A DNA stretch of 64,000 nt from positions 744,001 to 808,000 of the forward strand of contig NZ_AWOR01000001.1 in NCBI RefSeq assembly GCF_000761245.1, given 5' to 3'. The notes below the pieces were generated by a model. That model was given only the letters and a program-made list of their open reading frames with translations, searched no databases and was not told the DNA's origin. Source of the DNA: Comamonas testosteroni. GTDB lineage: Bacteria; Pseudomonadota; Gammaproteobacteria; Burkholderiales; Burkholderiaceae_C. Made by a program: the position numbers and the translations under genes. The first letter of the stretch is position 1. Each line of letters starts with the position of its first letter. Shown here in pieces: positions 18,181-30,210 of this stretch.

Positions 18181-18403
18181 GGGTGCTTTCTCTGTGGTGA
18201 TGGTTGAAGTCTAGCGGCAAGCCTTGCGGGCGTCATTGCGACACGTCGATGAAGACGCTGGTCGGCTGGAGTGTTGGTCTATTTGAATGTTTGAAGTTTT
18301 ATTTTGATGGTTTTTGTCCATTGAATTGACGAATCGTCGTTCAAATCAACCGGGGAATTCACTTTGGTCAAAAATGCAGGTCTTGATTTTTGGATTTCGA
18401 GTG

Positions 18404-19408
18404 ATGACTAACTTTCTGCGTCGCAGCATGCTGACCTGTGCCCTGGCAGCCGTGCTGCCTGCCACCTTGTCCCTGAATGTCCAGGCGGCCGACAAAGCCG
18501 ATGCGGCTGGCTGGCCCAGTCGTCCCATTCGTCTGGTGGTGTCCTACCCCGCCGGTGGCGTGAGCGATGTGGTGGCCCGTGCACTGGGCGAGAAGCTGTC
18601 GCAGTCGCTGGGTCAGTCGGTGGTGATAGACAACAAGGCCGGCGCGGGTGGTGCGATTGGCCTGGATCAAGTCGCCAAGTCCAACCCCGATGGCTATACG
18701 CTGGGCTTTTCGTCCATCAGCCCGCTGACGCTGAGCCCCCATCTGGGCAAGCCGCTGTTCGATCCGCGCAAGGATATTGTTCCCGTAGTCAGCGTGATGT
18801 ACTCGCCCGTGCTGCTGCTGGGCACGACCCGCCTGACTGCCAAGAGCTTTCCCGAGCTCATGACTCAGGCCAAGGCCCATCCCGGCGATGTGCGCTGGGC
18901 CACGGCCGGTCTGGCGTCGCTGGGCCACATCATGCTCGAGCAGATTGCCGATCAGGGCAAGGTGCAGATCACCCATGTGCCTTACAAGGGCGGTGGCCAG
19001 CAGCTCAATGACGGTCTGAGTGCACAGTTCGAGGTGTTGTCAACGAATGCCGGCCCGGCCGTGATGCAGCACATCAAGGCCGGCAAGTTCAAGGCCCTGG
19101 CCGTGGGCGCTCCTGCGCGTCTGGACTCGCTGCCCCAGGTGCCCACGCTGGCCGAGCTGGGTTACAAGAACGCCAACACCACATCGGTCTTCGGCATCTT
19201 CGCTCCCGCCGGTGTGCCTGCTCCCGTGCTGGCTCGCCTGAATGCCGAGGTGAACAAGGCGCTGGCGCTGCCCGAGATCCGTCAGCGCCTGGAAGCCACG
19301 GACAATGTGCCTACCGGAGGCAAGGCTGCGGACTTTGCCAAGCAGATCGAGGCCGAGTCCAGGTCCAACGCCCAGATCATCAAGGCTGCAGGTATCCAGA
19401 CCAACTGA
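18404..19408 (+). CDS. Bug-family tripartite tricarboxylate transporter receptor
   Basis: A 334-residue periplasmic binding protein paralogous to the one at 13380-14360. The signal peptide ends about residue 29 (LNVQAAD); WPSRPIRLVVSYPAGGVSDV and SVVIDNKAGAGGAIG give the Bug fold, and HVPYKGGGQQLND lies in the second lobe. The ATG at 18404 begins a normal signal peptide, but its ribosome site is weak; an ATG at 18374 or a TTG further up are alternatives. It has no TctA/TctB neighbours. The ligand is unknown. A perfect-stem terminator follows. Confidence 0.9.
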   Translation: MTNFLRRSMLTCALAAVLPATLSLNVQAADKADAAGWPSRPIRLVVSYPAGGVSDVVARALGEKLSQSLGQSVVIDNKAGAGGAIGLDQVAKSNPDGYTLGFSSISPLTLSPHLGKPLFDPRKDIVPVVSVMYSPVLLLGTTRLTAKSFPELMTQAKAHPGDVRWATAGLASLGHIMLEQIADQGKVQITHVPYKGGGQQLNDGLSAQFEVLSTNAGPAVMQHIKAGKFKALAVGAPARLDSLPQVPTLAELGYKNANTTSVFGIFAPAGVPAPVLARLNAEVNKALALPEIRQRLEATDNVPTGGKAADFAKQIEAESRSNAQIIKAAGIQTN

Positions 19409-19428
19409 TCGGGACTTTCCTGAATGAC

Positions 19429-19465
19429 AAAGGGCTTGCGGTCACATCGGCCGCAAGCCCTTTTT
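19429..19465 (+). terminator. Terminator of the second Bug gene
   Basis: GGGCTTGCGG (19432-19441) pairs perfectly with CCGCAAGCCC (19451-19460), followed by TTTTT. Confidence 0.9.
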
Positions 19466-19510
19466 CGCTGCGCGCAGCAAGCTCACTGACTGCTCGCCAG
19501 GCGGATTGGC

Positions 19511-20797
19511 TCAGATCACTTCGCTGGACAGGTTGTCTGCCCAGCTCAGTGCCTGCAGATGGGCCCAGTTGACCTGATGGTTGGACAGCTGCAGCGCATT
19601 GGCAGCGCGGGCAAAAGCTGCTTCGTCGCCCGACTCGCAGGCGCGCGTCAGATCCAGGAAGGGTGCAAACACTCCCTTGTTATGTACCAGTGCGTCGACC
19701 ACGGACTGGGGCAGGGCCACGGATTCCAGAGCCTTGGCCATGGGCTGGCTCAGCATCACATCGAGCAGCGAGAAAACGCCCACGACGAAAGCGTGGTCGC
19801 ATTCCTCGGGCGGCAGCAGCTCGGCGGTCAGCAGCTCCATCAGGCGCCCGCGCACCACGGCCGTCTGGCCTACAGCCGGGGGGGTGCCGCCGGCGCGTGA
19901 GGTGGTCAGCAGCAGGGCCGCCCAGCGAAACAGCTTCTTGAGTCCAAGAATCATCACTGCATGGCGAAAGGAGGTGATCTCGCAGGACAGGCCAAAGCCC
20001 GAGCTGTTGATGAAGCGCAGCAGGTTGAAGGACAGCGTGGGGTCCTTCTTGAGCAGCTCTTCGATCTCCTCCGTGCTGGCCTGCTGGCGCACCAGGTTGA
20101 TGAGCTGGATGATGGTGGTCTGCGTGGGGCGGATGGTGCGCGCCTGCACGAGCTGGGGCTGGGCGAACCAGTAGCCCTGGAACAGCTTCACGCCCAGGCC
20201 CAGCATATGCTCGAACTGCTCGGCCGTCTCGACCTTCTCGGCCACGATCTGGGCGCGTGTGTAGGTCTGGGCAAACTTCACCAGCTTTTCGGCATGCTCG
20301 ATTCCGAAGCTCTGCATGTCCAGCTTGACGAAGGAGGCCATGGGCAGCCATGACGCATAGTTGCGGCGCAGCAGGTTCTGGTCGAAAGCCAGACGAAAGC
20401 CACGCTGGCGCAGGGCCGCAAATGTGGGCAGGCAGGCTTCGATGTTTTCCTGGGTGGCATCGGCGGGCAGGGCCGGGACTTCCAGTACCACACGGTCGGG
20501 GTGAATCAGCTCCAGGTGGCCGCCGCTCAGGCTGTCATGGGTGCAGTTGATGAAAACCGTTCTTTTGCCCACCAGAGCTTCGGCACCGGCATAGGACAGG
20601 GCATTGAACAGCAGCGCTGCATCGGATGCAGCGGTGTGTGCGTTATGTGCAACCGAGCGGTCAAAGAGCTCGTAGCCATACACATCCCGTTTTTCATCGA
20701 CGATTGCCTGGCGCGCAATGCTGGCCATATTGGCCTCGTCCTTGTCTGCAACGGGGCTGGCGGTCGGTGAAGAGGAGTTGGTGTCAGGGGTATCCAT
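19511..20797 (-). CDS. EAL-like/HDOD signalling protein (YuxH family), copy 2
   Basis: A 428-residue protein with the YuxH layout. The N-terminal EAL-like domain (about 20-220) has RQAIVDEKRDVYGYELFDRS but lacks the catalytic EAL residues. The HDOD domain (about 225-420) has LLKKDPTLSFNLLRFINSSG and ITSFRHAVMILGLKKLFRW. Such proteins act in signalling, motility or biofilm control without cyclic-di-GMP hydrolysis. The ATG at 20797 avoids overlap with the upstream paralogue, whose stop is at 20833. The two are a tandem duplication in one operon, clearly homologous along their full length. Confidence 0.85.
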   Translation of the reverse strand: MDTPDTNSSSPTASPVADKDEANMASIARQAIVDEKRDVYGYELFDRSVAHNAHTAASDAALLFNALSYAGAEALVGKRTVFINCTHDSLSGGHLELIHPDRVVLEVPALPADATQENIEACLPTFAALRQRGFRLAFDQNLLRRNYASWLPMASFVKLDMQSFGIEHAEKLVKFAQTYTRAQIVAEKVETAEQFEHMLGLGVKLFQGYWFAQPQLVQARTIRPTQTTIIQLINLVRQQASTEEIEELLKKDPTLSFNLLRFINSSGFGLSCEITSFRHAVMILGLKKLFRWAALLLTTSRAGGTPPAVGQTAVVRGRLMELLTAELLPPEECDHAFVVGVFSLLDVMLSQPMAKALESVALPQSVVDALVHNKGVFAPFLDLTRACESGDEAAFARAANALQLSNHQVNWAHLQALSWADNLSSEVI

Positions 20798-20832
20798 GTC
20801 GGTTATCGCTTGGGTGTGGGGCAAAAGCGCTG

Positions 20833-22092
20833 TCAGTCGGACAGACACTCCGTCCATCTCAGAGCCTGCAGATGAGCGTGATTGATGTCCCCGTGCTCCA
20901 GGTCCAGGCTGCAGGCGCTGCGGTCGAATTGCTCCTGGTCATGACTCTCGCAGGCCTTGGTGAGCATCAGCAGCTCGCCCAGAATGCCTTCATGATGCAG
21001 CAGCGCGGCAGAGACCGATTCGGACACCGGAATCAGCGCCAGCGCTGCAGGCAAAGGCATGCCCAGCATGCGGTCCAGCATGGAGAACATGCCGCAGATA
21101 AAGGCCAGATCGGCGTCGGTGTCCGTCAGCGAGTGCTTGGCCAGCAGCTCCATCAGACGACCGCGAATCACGGCGGTCTGGCCCACGGCTGGTGGCGGGC
21201 CGCCTTCACGGGCGGCCGTCAGCAGCATGGCAGCCCAGCGGAACAGCTTGTTCAGGCCAAGCAGCATCACGGCCTGCTTGAAAGAGGTGATCTTGCGATG
21301 GGCGCCAAAGCTGGCCGAGTTGATGAGGCGCAGCAGGTTGAAGGCCAGGGCGGCGTCCTTCTTGAGAACTTCCTCGATCGCATCGGTGCTGGCCTGCTCG
21401 CGCACCAGCGTCAGCAACTGGATGATGCTTTGCTGTGTCGGAGTCAGAAGGCGGGTCTGCATCACCGTGGGGCGGGCAAACCAGAAACCCTGGAAAAGCT
21501 CGATGCCCAGGCGCTGCCCCAGCTCATGCTGGTAGGCGCTTTCGACTTTTTCGGCGATAAGCTCGGCGCGGGTGTGGCGGTTGGCGAACTTGACCAGCAC
21601 CGTGAGCTGGTCCGGTGCCAGCGTGGAGAGGTCGAGCTTGATGTAGTCGGCCAGCGGCAGCCAGGCCGAATACACAGACTCCAGCACCGTGTGGTTGAAG
21701 GCCAGATGAAAGCCCTGGTCCTTGAGTGCCAGCAGCGTGGGCAGGCGGGCGGCCACCTCATGCACGGCCGCATGGCCCAGAGGGGGGATCTCCAGCACCA
21801 CCTTGTCGGCCGGCAGCAGCTCCAGGTGCTCGCCGGTCAGGCCTTCGTGAGTGCAATTCACGAACATGAGCTTGGTGCCGACCAGATCTTCCTCTCCTGC
21901 ATGCGTGAGGGCTGCAAAGATCAGCGTCGCGTCCGAGGCCATGGTGTGACCATAAGGCGAGCGCGAGCGGTTGAACAGCTCGTAACCAATGATTTGCTGC
22001 AGCCCGTTGACGATGGGCTGGCGTGCAATCATGCCTTTGGACAGGTTGCGCGGCGAGGCGAATGCCGTGTCCTCTATGGTTTGTTCACTCAT
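20833..22092 (-). CDS. EAL-like/HDOD signalling protein (YuxH family), copy 1
   Basis: A 419-residue first member of the tandem pair. A degenerate EAL domain begins IARQPIVNGLQQIIGYELFN and contains FVNCTHEGLTGEHLELLP. The HDOD domain has LKKDAALAFNLLRLINSAS and ITSFKQAVMLLGLNKLFRW. Catalytic metal ligands of a true EAL phosphodiesterase are not present. Stretches shared with the downstream copy (PPAVGQTAV.RGRLMELL) show recent common origin. Its partners are unknown; in other bacteria the family links nutrient or cell-cycle state to c-di-GMP or RpoS-type outputs. Confidence 0.85.
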   Translation of the reverse strand: MSEQTIEDTAFASPRNLSKGMIARQPIVNGLQQIIGYELFNRSRSPYGHTMASDATLIFAALTHAGEEDLVGTKLMFVNCTHEGLTGEHLELLPADKVVLEIPPLGHAAVHEVAARLPTLLALKDQGFHLAFNHTVLESVYSAWLPLADYIKLDLSTLAPDQLTVLVKFANRHTRAELIAEKVESAYQHELGQRLGIELFQGFWFARPTVMQTRLLTPTQQSIIQLLTLVREQASTDAIEEVLKKDAALAFNLLRLINSASFGAHRKITSFKQAVMLLGLNKLFRWAAMLLTAAREGGPPPAVGQTAVIRGRLMELLAKHSLTDTDADLAFICGMFSMLDRMLGMPLPAALALIPVSESVSAALLHHEGILGELLMLTKACESHDQEQFDRSACSLDLEHGDINHAHLQALRWTECLSD

Positions 22093-22253
22093 TGCTGCAT
22101 GACGTCTGTGTGAGAAATGGTTGGCGGTGCCGGTTATTGTAAGAACGAGCTGATCATAGTGTCAGCTTCGTGCGTTCAGGCCGTTTGTGCCAACAACTTC
22201 GGCTCGCAGGCCTTGCTTGCCGATGATTCTTGATTCGAGTCAAGAAAAAATAC

Positions 22254-23060
22254 CTAGATCTGTTGCAGCCAGGCGATCTCGGTCGCGGTGAAGCCTGCGG
22301 CTCGGCGTGCCTTCTCATTGAAGGGCGGACGCAGACGCGGCGCTTCATAGCGCTTTGTCAGCTCCAGGTACAACGACTCGGGCTCCAGTCCGTTTTTCTC
22401 GCACAGCCAGCGATACCAGTGATTGCCTATGGCCACATGGCCCACTTCCTCGCGCAGGATGATGTCCAGAACGTCGCAGGCCTCCAGTGCATCGGGCGCA
22501 TGGGTGTTGCGCAGCTTGTTCTGGATTTGCGGCGTGGCGTCCAGGCCGCGCGCCTCCAACGTTCTGGGAACCAGAGCCATGCGGGCCACGATGTCGCCCG
22601 CCGTTCTCTCGCACATGGTCCACAGGCCCTGGTGTGCCGGGTGGTCGCCATAGTCCTGTCCATGGTGCAGGCGCAGATGGTCGCGCAGCAGGCGGAAATG
22701 CTTGGCTTCCTCGGCGGCCACCTGCAGCCAGTCGTGGTAGTACTGAGCGGGCATGCCGTCGAAGCGCCAGACGGCGTCCAGTGCGAGGTTGATGGCATTG
22801 AACTCTATATGCGCAATGGCATGGATGAGCACGGCCCGGCCTTCGAGGGTGGCAGGCGAGCGGCGCGCCACGGCCGTGTGGTGCTTGAGCTCGGGCCGGG
22901 CCGGGCGGCCGGGAAGCTCGGACTCGGGGATGTGCAGTGTCGGTGCTGTTTCTGCTATTGAATAGAGAGCTCTTTGTACATGCAGATCAATGGCTGCAGC
23001 AGCTTTTTCCTCAGGGTCTGCAAGGCACAAGACCTCTAGCGCGCGGTGACGTAACTCCAT
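22254..23060 (-). CDS. Ferritin-like DUF455 protein
   Basis: A 268-residue helical protein of the DUF455 family. Metal-ligand patterns of a ferritin-like di-iron four-helix bundle are visible: AHIEFNAINLALD, the pair in AAEEAKHFRLLRDHL, and REEVGHVAIGNHWY, each giving E or ExxH. The family is related to MiaE-type tRNA hydroxylases but its reaction is not established. The ATG at 23060 fits the family start better than the longer frame, which overlaps the divergent carbonic anhydrase gene. The intergenic space to that gene is 50 bp. Confidence 0.85.
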   Translation of the reverse strand: MELRHRALEVLCLADPEEKAAAAIDLHVQRALYSIAETAPTLHIPESELPGRPARPELKHHTAVARRSPATLEGRAVLIHAIAHIEFNAINLALDAVWRFDGMPAQYYHDWLQVAAEEAKHFRLLRDHLRLHHGQDYGDHPAHQGLWTMCERTAGDIVARMALVPRTLEARGLDATPQIQNKLRNTHAPDALEACDVLDIILREEVGHVAIGNHWYRWLCEKNGLEPESLYLELTKRYEAPRLRPPFNEKARRAAGFTATEIAWLQQI

Positions 23061-23110
23061 CCCTACAATTCTAGGTTCTATAAAGAAGCAACCCACAGGG
23101 AGACAAGCAG

Positions 23111-23635
23111 ATGGCAATTTACGAACTCGACGGCGTTGCGCCGCAGATCGACGAAAGCGCCTGGGTGGCCGACAGCGCCGAGGTCATGGGCAGCGTCAAG
23201 CTGGACAAGGACGCCAGCGTCTGGTTCGCAGTCGTCATCCGCGGGGATACCGAAAACATCAGCATCGGCGCGGGCTCCAACATCCAGGATGCCAGCGTGC
23301 TGCATGCCGATTTCGGCAAGCCGCTCACGGTGGGTTGCAATGTGACGATTGGCCACCAAGTAATGCTGCATGGCTGCTCGATTGGCGATGGCTCGCTTAT
23401 CGGCATCGGTGCAGTGGTGCTCAACGGTGCCAGGATCGGCAGGAACTGCCTGGTGGGCGCAGGCTCGCTGGTGACCGAGGGCAAGGAATTTCCCGACGGC
23501 TCCATGATCCTCGGCAGCCCCGCCAAGGTCGTGCGCCAGCTATCGCCCGAGCAGATCGAAGGTCTGCGTCAGAGCGCCAGGAACTATGTTGAAAATGCTC
23601 GCCGCTTCAAGCGCGGCTTGCGCAAGCTGGGCTGA
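23111..23635 (+). CDS. Gamma-class carbonic anhydrase family protein
   Basis: A 174-residue left-handed beta-helix protein of the YrdA/PaaY gamma-carbonic-anhydrase family. Hexapeptide repeats run from about residue 10 to 130. Zinc-ligand positions appear as the His in VLHADFGKPL, the His in NVTIGHQVMLHGC, and the second His of that stretch. Family members hydrate CO2 or hydrolyse thioesters. The start has AGGGAGA about ten bases upstream. hslO follows 30 bp downstream on the same strand, so the two may be cotranscribed. Confidence 0.92.
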   Translation: MAIYELDGVAPQIDESAWVADSAEVMGSVKLDKDASVWFAVVIRGDTENISIGAGSNIQDASVLHADFGKPLTVGCNVTIGHQVMLHGCSIGDGSLIGIGAVVLNGARIGRNCLVGAGSLVTEGKEFPDGSMILGSPAKVVRQLSPEQIEGLRQSARNYVENARRFKRGLRKLG

Positions 23636-23665
23636 GGGCCCAGCTTTTTACCGGAATCGATTAGC

Positions 23666-24673
23666 GTGTCTGAACTGCATAAATTCATTTTTGACGGCCT
23701 GCCCGTGCGTGGTGCCATTGTTCGCCTGACTGACTCCTGGCAGGAAATCCTGCAGCGCCGTGCCGGCAACAAGGATACCGGCGCCTACCCCGAGGCCGTC
23801 AGCACCTTGCTCGGCGAGATGACGGCGGCAGGCGTGCTCATGCAGTCCAACATCAAGTTCAATGGCGCGCTGGTATTCCAGGTCATGGGTGACGGCCCGG
23901 TCAAGCTGGCCGTGGCCGAAGTGCAGTCGGATCTGAGTCTGCGTGCCACGGCATCGCTGGTGGGAGAGGCCAATCTGCCCCTGCGCGGCCAGTTGGCCCC
24001 GCTGGCAGAGCTGGTCAATGCCCATGGCGCGGGCCGCTGCGCCGTCACGCTGGACCCCAAGGACCGTCAGCCGGGTCAGAACCCCTATCAGGGCGTGGTG
24101 CCGCTCAACGATGGCGCTGGCGGTCGCTTCGAGCGACTGTCCGATGCGCTGCAGTTCTACATGATCCAGTCCGAGCAGCTCGACACCGTGATGGTCCTGG
24201 CCGCCAATGACCAGATTGCTGCCGGCCTGATGCTGCAGCGCATGCCTGTCAAGGGCGAGGCGAATCTGGCTGCAGCCACCGAAAGCGGCGAGGCCGAGCA
24301 CGATGCCCTGGGCCTGAACGAGGAATACAACCGCGTTGCCACTCTGGCCTCCAGCCTGACGCAGCAAGAGCTGTTGACGCTGGATGTGGAGACCATTTTG
24401 CGCCGCCTGTTCTGGGAGGAGAAGCTGCTGCGCTTTGCTCCTCAGGCCGACGAGCAGGCCCCGCGTTTTGTCTGCACCTGCAGCCGTGACCGAGTGGCCG
24501 CCATGTTGACGTCGCTGGGCGAGGAGGAGGTGGACTCCATCGTGGCCGAGCGCGGCAAGATCGAAGTGGGTTGCGACTTCTGCGGTCAGCAATACCAGTT
24601 CGACGCCATCGATGCGGCGCGTCTGTTCACCGAAGTGCAAAAGCAGCCGCCCAGCTCCAGCTCGGTGCAGTAA
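23666..24673 (+). CDS. hslO: Redox-regulated chaperone Hsp33
   Basis: A 335-residue chaperone activated by oxidation. It starts with GTG at 23666 (SELHKFIFDG). The N-terminal domain contains PVRGAIVRLTDSW. The C-terminal redox switch has the expected four cysteines: a CTC pair near residue 273 and CDFC about 33 residues later, which bind zinc when reduced and form disulfides on oxidative unfolding. It is slightly longer than E. coli Hsp33 (292 aa). It converges on a leftward hypothetical gene with a structured repeat between the stops. Confidence 0.95.
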   Translation: MSELHKFIFDGLPVRGAIVRLTDSWQEILQRRAGNKDTGAYPEAVSTLLGEMTAAGVLMQSNIKFNGALVFQVMGDGPVKLAVAEVQSDLSLRATASLVGEANLPLRGQLAPLAELVNAHGAGRCAVTLDPKDRQPGQNPYQGVVPLNDGAGGRFERLSDALQFYMIQSEQLDTVMVLAANDQIAAGLMLQRMPVKGEANLAAATESGEAEHDALGLNEEYNRVATLASSLTQQELLTLDVETILRRLFWEEKLLRFAPQADEQAPRFVCTCSRDRVAAMLTSLGEEEVDSIVAERGKIEVGCDFCGQQYQFDAIDAARLFTEVQKQPPSSSSVQ

Positions 24674-24720
24674 CTGAGCATTGTGCTTGCGGCTCTTGAC
24701 TCTGATTGTGGTGGAGACAC

Positions 24721-24803
24721 CCAGCAAGGGCCCAGGCCGGGGCAGCGCAGCTGTCTTGCAGCTCAGAAGAGGTAGCGGAGAAGGCGCGAGGCGCCTCAGG
24801 GGG
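24721..24803 (-). repeat. Structured 3'-end repeat, copy A (degenerate)
   Basis: Read on the minus strand it begins CCCCCTGAGGCGC, where the TGA is the actual stop codon of the hypothetical gene at 24796-25338. The first hairpin (GGCGC/GCGCC) is intact. The second and outer stems are partly decayed, but the core GCTGC...GGGCCCTTGCTGG is recognisable. It is the least conserved of seven copies. Confidence 0.75.
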
Positions 24804-25338
24804 CGCTTTTCAAGGCCTCGAACAGCGCCAGTTCACACTCGGGATCGCCGCATTGCTCGCAGGCTTTGCGGCGTATTTTCTGGCTGGAACTCCAGGGGTT
24901 CTGGCTTGAAATCCAGTCCCAGTCTGCGGCCGGTTCTATGAATTTCAGAGAGGCAGCCAGTTGCTGCCATTGGGCAGACGGTCTGCCGTACAGCATCACA
25001 TAGCTCTGCGAGCGTGCTTGCAGCAGTGCACGCCATCGGCTGATCTGTCGAGCGATGGCAGGGTCCGGGTCGGCATCGCGCCAGTCCTGGCCCAGCACAT
25101 AGACCAGGGCATCGGCCGGCCATTCCTCGCCGGCTGCAGGTGCGCTGCATTGCCAGGGCGTGACATGGCCCTCATCCAGGCGGGCCTGCAGCAGGCCATG
25201 CGCCATGCCGCGTGCCAGGGCATGAGGCGCACCCAGCAGCACCAGAGTGGGTGCAGGAACAGCAAAGCCAGCGCGGGGCTGGCTTTGAGGCAGAGCGGGC
25301 GCCGGGTCAGCGCTTGGAAACCTGAATATAGATTTCAT
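24796..25338 (-). CDS. Conserved-looking hypothetical protein downstream of ftsB
   Basis: A 180-residue protein of unknown function. There is no signal peptide or membrane segment. An internal part reads VYVLGQDWRDADPDP, and the C-terminus has a Cys cluster CEQCGDPECELALFEAL (CxxCx4C) that could bind metal. The start at 25338 overlaps the end of ftsB by 32 bases in another frame, which points to translational coupling. The stop codon is formed by the adjacent structured repeat (SAP followed by TGA). I do not recognise a family; coding character is supported by the overlap architecture and the coherent frame. Confidence 0.6.
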   Translation of the reverse strand: MKSIFRFPSADPAPALPQSQPRAGFAVPAPTLVLLGAPHALARGMAHGLLQARLDEGHVTPWQCSAPAAGEEWPADALVYVLGQDWRDADPDPAIARQISRWRALLQARSQSYVMLYGRPSAQWQQLAASLKFIEPAADWDWISSQNPWSSSQKIRRKACEQCGDPECELALFEALKSAP

Positions 25339-25585
25339 TGGGTTTGACCATGCCCAGCTCGTAACGGGCCTTTTCTTCCACGGTGGACAGGCCGTCCTTG
25401 AGGTCGTTGACCTCGGACTGCAGCCTGTCGTTTTCCGATTTCTCAAGGGCGTTGGCCGCGTATTGATCGTTGATTTGCTGCTGCAGCTCGTGCACATAGG
25501 CCATGCTGCCATTGCCCAGCCAGAGCTGGGCATGAATGGCGGTCAGCAAGACCAGCAATGTGACGCAGACGACGCGGTTGACCAT
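25307..25585 (-). CDS. ftsB: Cell division protein FtsB
   Basis: A 92-residue bitopic inner-membrane protein that joins FtsL and FtsQ in the divisome. One transmembrane helix (about 5-22, VCVTLLVLLTAIHAQLWLG) is followed by a periplasmic coiled coil (about 29-72) and the conserved end YELGMVKPNEIYIQV. It lies 120 bp downstream of eno, the usual neighbour in proteobacteria, with a structured repeat in between. It overlaps the downstream hypothetical gene. Confidence 0.94.
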   Translation of the reverse strand: MVNRVVCVTLLVLLTAIHAQLWLGNGSMAYVHELQQQINDQYAANALEKSENDRLQSEVNDLKDGLSTVEEKARYELGMVKPNEIYIQVSKR

Positions 25586-25620
25586 AGAAAAGGTGGCTTA
25601 AAAGTAGCTTGTTAGCAAGA

Positions 25621-25698
25621 GACACCGGGCAAGGGCCGCCCCGCAGCAAGGGTGTCGTCCCCATTTTAGGGGGAAGGCGCGAAGCGGCTCAGGGGGTG
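25621..25698 (-). repeat. Structured 3'-end repeat, copy B
   Basis: It abuts the eno stop (eight bases between). On the minus strand: CCCCCTGAG, a weakened first hairpin, a short CCCCCT/GGGG second stem, and the outer arm pair GACACC/GGTGTC (plus-strand 25621-25626 and 25651-25656). It lies between eno and ftsB. Confidence 0.85.
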
Positions 25699-25705
25699 CT
25701 CTTGT

Positions 25706-27427
<1,722 letters not shown>

Positions 27428-28285
27428 TCAGGCCTGGAAGTGCTCTTCCAGGAAGCCGTTGCGCTTGGTCACATCGTCCAGCGCCACCAAGGTCTCCAGC
27501 AGTGCCTTCATGTGCTTGAGCGGCACGGCATTGGGGCCGTCCGACAGGGCGTTGCAGGGATCGGGGTGGGTTTCCATGAACAGGCCTGCCACGCCCACGG
27601 CCACGGCCGCACGCGAGAGCACGGGCACCATCTCGCGCATGCCGCCGCTGGAGGTGCCGTTGCCGCCAGGCAGTTGCACGCTGTGGGTGGCGTCGAACAC
27701 GACAGGGGCGCCGGTCTCGCGCATGATGGCCAGCGAGCGCATGTCGCTGACCAGGTTGTTGTAGCCGAAGCTTGCGCCGCGCTCGCAGGCCGTGAAGCTG
27801 TCTGCGGGCAGGCCCGCTTCCACCGCCGCAGCACGGGCCTTGTCGATGACATTCTTCATGTCATGCGGGGCCAGGAACTGGCCCTTCTTGATGTTCACGG
27901 GCTTGCCCGACTGGGCCACGGCGCGGATGAAATCCGTCTGGCGGCACAGGAAGGCGGGGGTCTGCAGCATGTCGACGACAGACGCCACGTAAGGCACTTC
28001 GGCCTCGGTGTGCACATCGGTGAGGATGGGCACGTTCAGCTCCTTCTTCACCTTGGCAAGGATCTCCAGGCCTTTTTCCATGCCGGGGCCGCGAAAGCTC
28101 GTGCCCGAGGAGCGGTTGGCCTTGTCGAAGCTGCTCTTGAAGATGAAGTGGATGCCCAGCGAGGCGGTGATTTCCTTGAGTTGCCCGGCCACGTCCATCT
28201 GCAGCTGTTCGGATTCGACCACACAAGGGCCGGCGATCAGAAAGAAGCGCTTGTCCAGACCAATATCAAAGCCGCAGAGTTTCAT
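27428..28285 (-). CDS. kdsA: 3-deoxy-8-phosphooctulonate synthase (KDO-8-P synthase)
   Basis: A 285-residue enzyme that condenses arabinose-5-phosphate with phosphoenolpyruvate in the synthesis of the lipopolysaccharide sugar KDO. Motifs: [39 protein letters not shown] and [11 protein letters not shown]. The ATG at 28285 has AAGGA eleven bases upstream; a frame 32 codons longer runs through the palindromic spacer and is not credible. The gene lies between pyrG and eno in the classic order. Confidence 0.96.
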   Translation of the reverse strand: MKLCGFDIGLDKRFFLIAGPCVVESEQLQMDVAGQLKEITASLGIHFIFKSSFDKANRSSGTSFRGPGMEKGLEILAKVKKELNVPILTDVHTEAEVPYVASVVDMLQTPAFLCRQTDFIRAVAQSGKPVNIKKGQFLAPHDMKNVIDKARAAAVEAGLPADSFTACERGASFGYNNLVSDMRSLAIMRETGAPVVFDATHSVQLPGGNGTSSGGMREMVPVLSRAAVAVGVAGLFMETHPDPCNALSDGPNAVPLKHMKALLETLVALDDVTKRNGFLEEHFQA

Positions 28286-28327
28286 GGTGGGTTCCTTTTT
28301 GCACGCCGCGCATGCTTCAAAAACTGA

Positions 28328-28403
28328 AGCTGCCAGCGCTCTATATTGAATGAATTCAAAATCATTTGATGCTGAAGTCATTGATTTTCAAGCGCTGGCA
28401 GCT
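28328..28403. repeat. Nested inverted repeats in the pyrG-kdsA spacer
   Basis: A perfect 13-bp inverted repeat (AGCTGCCAGCGCT at 28328-28340, AGCGCTGGCAGCT at 28391-28403) encloses a perfect 7-bp pair AAAATCA (28358-28364) / TGATTTT (28382-28388). The outer arms resemble the short motif found in several other intergenic regions of this window. It would fold in the leader of kdsA or the tail of pyrG. Confidence 0.75.
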
Positions 28404-28435
28404 CCTATTTCAGGATTGATTCCGGAGGAAGGGAA

Positions 28436-30187
<1,752 letters not shown>

Positions 30188-30210
30188 TCAGGTCTGATAA
30201 ATTGCGCAGC

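Noticed and set aside
22227..22246. TTCTTGA/TCAAGAA hairpin as a terminator for the DUF455 gene
   Set aside because: Read in the direction of that gene, the T-run lies before the hairpin, not after it.
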